Below the pieces are notes generated by a model. The model saw nothing but the letters and a program-made list of their open reading frames with translations. It did not search any database and was not told the DNA's origin. The position numbers and the translations under genes were made by a program. This document shows, piece after piece, positions 59,777-64,000 of a stretch of DNA of 64,000 nt; the stretch's first letter is position 1, and every line of letters starts with the position of its first letter. Source of the DNA: Gemmobacter sp. (lineage in GTDB: Bacteria; Pseudomonadota; Alphaproteobacteria; Rhodobacterales; Rhodobacteraceae); contig NZ_JAUCBS010000005.1 in the NCBI RefSeq assembly GCF_034676705.1, positions 287,747-351,746 on the forward strand, read 5' to 3'.

Positions 59777-60157
59777 TCAGACGCCAAGCGGCGCGTTGTG
59801 GCAGGTGGTCAGCAGCCAGCGGCCATCGGCCTGGCGCTGCCAGCTCTGGGTGGTGATGGCGCGCACGTCCATGATCTGTCCGGTTTCCAGCACTTCCAGC
59901 CGTTGGGTCAGGGGCCCGACCGACACGGCGGTGTCGCCCCAGACCCGGATGTTCAGCAGCCCGCGCGCCACGTCGTGAAACCTGTAATGCTGCCGGAACC
60001 CGCCCATGTAGCCGGGCTTGTCGTCCAGCCTGCCGTTCAGGTGGACATGCACCAGGCTGTCGGCCAGCATCGCTTCCAGCGCGTCCGCCTCTCCCGCCAT
60101 CAGCAGCGCGCAGCGCCGGGCCTCGGCCGCCTGCACCTGCGAAATCCCTTGGTCCAT
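59777..60157 (-). CDS. NTF2-like/SnoaL-type small protein
   Basis: The 126-residue protein has the cone-shaped NTF2-like pattern: an N-terminal helix pair (QAAEARRCALLMAGEADALEAML), DSLVHVHLNGRLDDKPGY, and C-terminal strands ending in WQRQADGRWLLTTCHNAP. GGAGGAAG precedes the ATG at 60157; the ATG at 60184 is less likely. Members act as small hydrolases, isomerases or dehydratases, or as binding proteins. Cotranscription with the FAH-type enzyme suggests a role in handling its substrate. The chemistry is unknown. Confidence 0.82.
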   Translation of the reverse strand: MDQGISQVQAAEARRCALLMAGEADALEAMLADSLVHVHLNGRLDDKPGYMGGFRQHYRFHDVARGLLNIRVWGDTAVSVGPLTQRLEVLETGQIMDVRAITTQSWQRQADGRWLLTTCHNAPLGV

Positions 60158-60210
60158 CCCGCTTCCTCCTTGCCGTTCGGGCATTTATCGGCTCCCGGCC
60201 CCCGACCGTC

Positions 60211-60236
60211 AAGATGATAATATATTTTTATTGACA
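60211..60236 (+). promoter_or_regulatory. AT-rich dyad and -35 element before second Liv-type operon
   Basis: AATA-N6-TATT lies in AAGATGATAATATATTTT (60211-60228), directly followed by a consensus TTGACA (60231-60236). No convincing -10 was seen at 17 bases. The element sits between the divergent NTF2-like and binding-protein genes. Confidence 0.4.
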
Positions 60237-60310
60237 TGATGGAAATTTGTATCGAGTTTAGATGAAACGTCGCAGCAGCGGTGTTGCACGATGCAATCGG
60301 GGAGGATCGC

Positions 60311-61573
60311 ATGACCGGAATTCTCACACGGCGCGGCTTCGGGGCGCTGGCCTCGGCCATGGTGCTGGCAACGGCGGGGGTGGCGCTGGCGCAGACGCCT
60401 TCGGGCGCACCGATCCGCATCGGCGGGTCCATGTCGCTGTCGGGCGGGCTGGCGGGCAACGGGCGGCCGAGCCAGCTGGCCCACCAGATCTGGGTCGATG
60501 ACATCAACGCCCGTGGCGGCCTGCTGGGCCGTCCGGTGGAGCTGATCCACTACGACGACCAGAGCGCGGGCGCCAACGTGCCGGGCATCTACACCAAGCT
60601 GATCGACGTCGATAAGGTCGATCTGGTGATCTCGGGCTATGGCACCGCGATCATCGCGCCGGCGATGCCGGTGGTGATGCAGCGCGGCAAGGCGTTCATC
60701 GCCCTGCTGGGGTCCGGCACCAACGAGATGTTCCGCTATCCGCTGACCGCGAACATCAGCCCGGTCGGCTCCACCATGTCCAAGGACTTTTCCAAGGGCT
60801 TCTTCACCGTGGCGCAGGGGCTGGATCCGGCGCCCAAGACCATCGCCATCGCCGGGCTGGACAGTGATTTTTCCAACCGCGCAATGGAAAGCGTGCGCGA
60901 ACAGGCCAAGGTGTTCGGCATCCAGGTGGTCTACGACCGGCCCTATCCGCCAGGCACGGTGGACTTCTCGCCGATCATCCGCTCGGTGCAGGCGGCCAAG
61001 CCGGATCTGGTGTTCTTCGCCTCCTATCCGCCGGATTCCATCGGGCTGCTGAAGGCGGTGCAGGAACTGGGGCTGTCGGCGCAGATGCTGGGCGGTGGCA
61101 TGATCGGGCCGCAGGTCACCGCGATCAAGGCGCAGCTCGGCGCGCAGCTGAACAACCTGGTCAGCTGGGACGTCTACGCCCCCGAACCCACCATGAACTT
61201 CCCCGGCACCACCGAGTTCCTGGAACGTTACCGCAAGGTCGCGGCCGCGCAGGGCGCCGAGACGCTGGGCCTTTACGCCCCGCCGCTGGCCTATGCCCAG
61301 ATGCAGGTGCTGGAACAGGCCGTAACGCGGGCCGGATCGCTGGATCAGGCCGCCATCGGCGCCGAGCTGCACAAGGGGTCGTTCCAGACCGTGATCGGCG
61401 AATTGTCCTTCGACGACCTTGGCGAATGGGTCGAAGAGCGCAACCTCTGGGTGCAATACCAGAACATCGAGGGCAACGACCTGGAGCAGTTCAAGCTGCC
61501 GGGCCGTCAGGTGATCCTGTATCCCGAGATGTATAAATCGGGCGACCTGCGCCCGGGTTTCCCCGCGAAGTAA
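60311..61573 (+). CDS. ABC transporter substrate-binding protein (Liv type), second system
   Basis: The 420-residue periplasmic protein has a twin-arginine-like leader (LTRRGFGALASAM, cleavage near ALAQ, residues 25-28). The mature part is a type-I periplasmic fold (IRIGGSMSLSGGLAGNG, then INARGGLLGRPVELIHYDDQS). GGAGGA precedes the ATG at 60311. It leads the second LivHMG-type importer operon. It is divergent from the FAH/NTF2 genes, whose substrate precursor it may bring in. Confidence 0.92.
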   Translation: MTGILTRRGFGALASAMVLATAGVALAQTPSGAPIRIGGSMSLSGGLAGNGRPSQLAHQIWVDDINARGGLLGRPVELIHYDDQSAGANVPGIYTKLIDVDKVDLVISGYGTAIIAPAMPVVMQRGKAFIALLGSGTNEMFRYPLTANISPVGSTMSKDFSKGFFTVAQGLDPAPKTIAIAGLDSDFSNRAMESVREQAKVFGIQVVYDRPYPPGTVDFSPIIRSVQAAKPDLVFFASYPPDSIGLLKAVQELGLSAQMLGGGMIGPQVTAIKAQLGAQLNNLVSWDVYAPEPTMNFPGTTEFLERYRKVAAAQGAETLGLYAPPLAYAQMQVLEQAVTRAGSLDQAAIGAELHKGSFQTVIGELSFDDLGEWVEERNLWVQYQNIEGNDLEQFKLPGRQVILYPEMYKSGDLRPGFPAK

Positions 61574-61575
61574 GC

Positions 61576-61589
61576 GGACCGGCCGGTCC
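61576..61589. repeat. 14-base palindrome after binding-protein gene
   Basis: GGACCGGCCGGTCC is a perfect palindrome followed by CCCCC, immediately after the binding-protein stop. As RNA it would form a hairpin similar in position to those after other binding-protein genes of the window. Confidence 0.45.
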
Positions 61590-61640
61590 CCCCAATCTTC
61601 GTGGCGGAACCGGCCCCCATATCATCTGGAAAACGCGCCA

Positions 61641-62522
61641 ATGCTGGACCCTGTCCTGATCGCGAATGCGGTCACCTCCGGCCTGCTTCTGGGCTGTCTT
61701 TACGCCATCGCCGCGATGGGGCTGGCGGTGTCCTTCGGGATGCTGGATGTCGTCAACATCGCCCATCCGGCGATGATGGTGCTGGCCTCGTTCCTGATCG
61801 CGGTGATCTGCGCCGCCTCGGGGATCGACCCGCTTTTGGCCTCGGTGCTGCTGGCCCCGGCCTTCGGGCTGCTGGGGGCGGGGCTCTACCGCGTCTACTA
61901 CGTCTTTTTCGAGCGACGGGGGCAAGAGGCGATGCAGGGCCTCGCCTTCTTCTTCGGGCTGATGATCGTGATCGAGGTGGCGCTGATCCTCGTCTGGGGC
62001 GCGGATCAACGCTGGGTGGACACCGCCTATGGCGGGCGCAGCCTGAACCTCGGGCCCATCGGCCTGCCGTATCGGATGCTGTTCCCGGGCCTGATGGCGC
62101 TGGCGGCGATCGCGGTGCTGTTCGTCTGGCTGCGGCGCAGCTTCACCGGCCGCGCGGTGGCCGCCGTGGCGCAGGACCGCGAGGCGCTGCGCTTCATGGC
62201 CATCGACCCGATCCGCATCAAGACCATCGCTTTTGGTTTGTCCATCGCGCTGGCCGCCATCGCGGGCGGTTGCCTGATCGTGGTGCAGCCGGTCGATGCC
62301 CATTCCGGCCATGTCTATCTGGGCCGCGTCATGGCCGTGGTGATCCTTGCGGGTCTGGGCAGCCTGCCCGGCACGCTGATCGCCGCGCTGATCTTCGGCG
62401 TGATCGAGAACCTGACCGCCACCATCTTCGGCCCGGCATGGTCGCCGGCGGTGGCCTTCGGGTTGCTGCTGGTCATGCTCGCCGTCCGCCCGCAGGGCAT
62501 GTTCGGAGGATCGCACGGATGA
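61641..62522 (+). CDS. livH: Branched-chain amino acid-type ABC permease (LivH), second system
   Basis: The 293-residue permease has the LivH opening (SGLLLGCLYAIAAMGLAVSFGMLDVVNIAHPAM), about eight spans and the coupling loop AVAQDREALRFMAIDP. It lies 67 bases after the binding-protein gene and overlaps the LivM-type gene by 4 bases. It forms the channel with the next subunit. Confidence 0.93.
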   Translation: MLDPVLIANAVTSGLLLGCLYAIAAMGLAVSFGMLDVVNIAHPAMMVLASFLIAVICAASGIDPLLASVLLAPAFGLLGAGLYRVYYVFFERRGQEAMQGLAFFFGLMIVIEVALILVWGADQRWVDTAYGGRSLNLGPIGLPYRMLFPGLMALAAIAVLFVWLRRSFTGRAVAAVAQDREALRFMAIDPIRIKTIAFGLSIALAAIAGGCLIVVQPVDAHSGHVYLGRVMAVVILAGLGSLPGTLIAALIFGVIENLTATIFGPAWSPAVAFGLLLVMLAVRPQGMFGGSHG

Positions 62523-63469
62523 GCCGCGCCCTGCGCCTGCATATCGGGCTGGCCGTCGTCGCGCTGGCGATGATCCTCGGCCTGCGGTTGCTGGGCAACG
62601 ACTATGCCTGGTATACCGGCTATATCATCCTGCAATATGTGCTGCTGGCGGTGTCCTGGAACATCCTCGCGGGCTATGCCGGATACGTGAACTTCGGCAC
62701 CGCCGCTTTTTTCGCCGCCGGGGCCTATACCACCATCCTGCTGGTGAAATCGCTGGAGCTGGACCTGCTGCTGTGCGTCCTCGTCGCCGGTGTGGTCAGC
62801 GGGCTGCTGGGCCTTGGCATGGGCTGGCTGACGCTGCGGCTGCGGGGGGTCTATTTCTCCATCGCCACGCTGTCGCTGGCGGTGGTGTTGCAGACGCTGG
62901 TGGTGAACTGGCACTATGCCGGCGGATCGTCGGGCGTCTATACGCTGCGGCCGCAGAGCTACCTGTTCTTCGGCAATTTCAGTGAGTTCCTGTTCATCCT
63001 GATGCTGGTGCTGGCCTTTGCGGGCATCGCCGTCGCGGCCTGGATCGAACGCTCACGGCTGGGCCTGGGCCTGACCACGATCCGCGACGACGAACGCGCG
63101 GCCGCCGCCGCCGGGGTGCCGACGCTGCGGTTGAAGCTGGCCGCCACCACGATCAGCGGCGCGCTGATGGGGATGGCCGGGGCGCCCTTGCCCTATTACG
63201 CCTCCTACCTGAACCCCGAGGCGGCGTTCTCGCTGAACTACACCATCAACGCCATGGCGATGACGCTGATCGGCGGCACGCAAAGCTGGGTCGGCCCGGT
63301 GATCGGCGCGGTCCTGCTGGGCACGCTGCAACAAGGCGCCACGGTGACGGTTTCCTCGGCCGCCAACCTGCTGATCGTTGGCGGCGTGCTGATCCTGTTC
63401 GTGACGCTGGCGCCCAAGGGCATCCTGGGGCTGATCCGCGACCGCCGCCGCAAGGGGGGCAAGGCATGA
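62519..63469 (+). CDS. livM: Branched-chain amino acid-type ABC permease (LivM), second system
   Basis: The 316-residue permease has the LivM segment LQYVLLAVSWNILAGYAGYVNFGTAAFFAAG and the coupling-loop region TTIRDDERAAAAAGVPTLRLK. There are about ten hydrophobic stretches. It overlaps the LivH-type gene upstream and the ATPase gene downstream by 4 bases each. Confidence 0.93.
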   Translation: MSRALRLHIGLAVVALAMILGLRLLGNDYAWYTGYIILQYVLLAVSWNILAGYAGYVNFGTAAFFAAGAYTTILLVKSLELDLLLCVLVAGVVSGLLGLGMGWLTLRLRGVYFSIATLSLAVVLQTLVVNWHYAGGSSGVYTLRPQSYLFFGNFSEFLFILMLVLAFAGIAVAAWIERSRLGLGLTTIRDDERAAAAAGVPTLRLKLAATTISGALMGMAGAPLPYYASYLNPEAAFSLNYTINAMAMTLIGGTQSWVGPVIGAVLLGTLQQGATVTVSSAANLLIVGGVLILFVTLAPKGILGLIRDRRRKGGKA

Positions 63470-64000
63470 GCGCGCTGTTGCAAGTCAAGGGTGTCGGCAA
63501 GCGCTTCGGCGGCTTCACCGCGCTGGCCGAGGTCGATCTGGCGGTGGGGCCGGGTGAACGGCTGGGGCTGATCGGCCCGAACGGTTCGGGCAAAAGCACC
63601 TTCGTCAACTGCATCGCGGGCGATTTCCCGCGCCACGGCGGCGAGGTGCTGTTCAAGGGCCGCTCGCTGGCGGGCCTCGCGCCGCACGAACGCGCGCGGT
63701 TGGGCCTGTCGCGCACCTTCCAGCTGCCGCGCCCGTTCCGCAGTCTGTCGGTGCTGGAGAACGTCACCGTGCCCTTGCGCTTCGGCGCCGACCATCTCGG
63801 CAGTGACGAGGTGCATGGCCGCGCCATGACCTGCCTGGATCTGGTCGGATTGGCCGACAAGGCCGCGCTGCACCCGCACAGCCTGACGCAGGTGGACCTG
63901 CGCAAGCTGGAACTGGCCCGCGCGCTGGCCCCCGAACCGGCGCTCCTGATCGCCGACGAGGTGATGGCGGGCCTGTCGCATTCCGAGGTCGACCAGATCC
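63466..64000 (+). CDS. livG: Branched-chain amino acid-type ABC ATPase (LivG), cut by window edge
   Basis: The first 178 codons are present. Walker A is GPNGSGKST, the LivG-type motif is LGLSRTFQLPRPFRSLSVLENV, and Walker B begins LLIADEVMAGLSHSE at the edge. The signature region reads LTQVDLRKLELARAL, the form usual in LivG. The stop and the rest of the protein lie beyond 64000; a LivF-type gene is expected next. Confidence 0.9.
   Translation, partial: MSALLQVKGVGKRFGGFTALAEVDLAVGPGERLGLIGPNGSGKSTFVNCIAGDFPRHGGEVLFKGRSLAGLAPHERARLGLSRTFQLPRPFRSLSVLENVTVPLRFGADHLGSDEVHGRAMTCLDLVGLADKAALHPHSLTQVDLRKLELARALAPEPALLIADEVMAGLSHSEVDQI

Overview
The window is a GC-rich, densely coded stretch of bacterial chromosome or large replicon. 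It most likely comes from an alphaproteobacterium of the Rhodobacterales/Paracoccus type. This is inferred from the strong G/C third-position codon bias, the abundance of TRAP and ABC importers with twin-arginine-like leaders, and a downstream motif of the form CCCCCCGAGGATATTT near 4605-4620. I saw no rRNA, tRNA, CRISPR array, transposase, integrase or replication origin. Almost everything is a catabolic module: a binding-protein importer, a few enzymes and a local GntR, TetR or LysR regulator.

Layout. (1) 1-11038: an indolepyruvate:ferredoxin oxidoreductase (cut by the left edge) is coupled to a GlcD-like flavoprotein. Next come an AcuI-like enoyl-CoA reductase with an enoyl-CoA hydratase, a feruloyl-CoA-synthase-like ligase with a FadR-type GntR regulator, and a four-gene spermidine/putrescine-type ABC importer. 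Two matching near-palindromic sites (2668 and 7068) suggest one regulon. (2) 11035-12945: a MaoC-like hydratase and a TetR-type protein carrying two HTH domains. (3) 12949-25346: a dipeptide-type ABC importer with an M32 carboxypeptidase, divergent from a fully overlapping six-gene operon (GntR regulator, creatininase-family amidohydrolase, ketopantoate-reductase-like enzyme, SDR, NodB/PgdA-like deacetylase, Ntn asparaginase). Nested inverted repeats fill the shared promoter region. (4) 25337-37341: a TetR regulator, a TRAP importer and a class-C-beta-lactamase-fold hydrolase, divergent from a Baeyer-Villiger monooxygenase, two acyl-CoA synthetases and an iron-ADH-family reductase. This looks like a ketone to ester to acid plus alcohol route. 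(5) 37522-64000: an aromatic-degradation region with two Liv-type ABC importers, a second TRAP importer, three flavin aromatic hydroxylases, two VOC (extradiol-type) enzymes, two FAH-family hydrolases, a BKACE (DUF849) enzyme, an NTF2-like protein, three paralogous GntR regulators, a LysR regulator and an amidohydrolase remnant.

How the parts work together. Each importer lies next to the enzymes that would process its cargo, and coding regions within operons usually overlap by ATGA or TGATG. Strong GC hairpins lie just after several binding-protein genes, as expected where the binding protein is made in excess. The least explained modules are the amide/imide-type operon in (3) and the meta-cleavage plus BKACE module in (5). 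Substrates are inferences throughout; families and domain motifs are seen directly.
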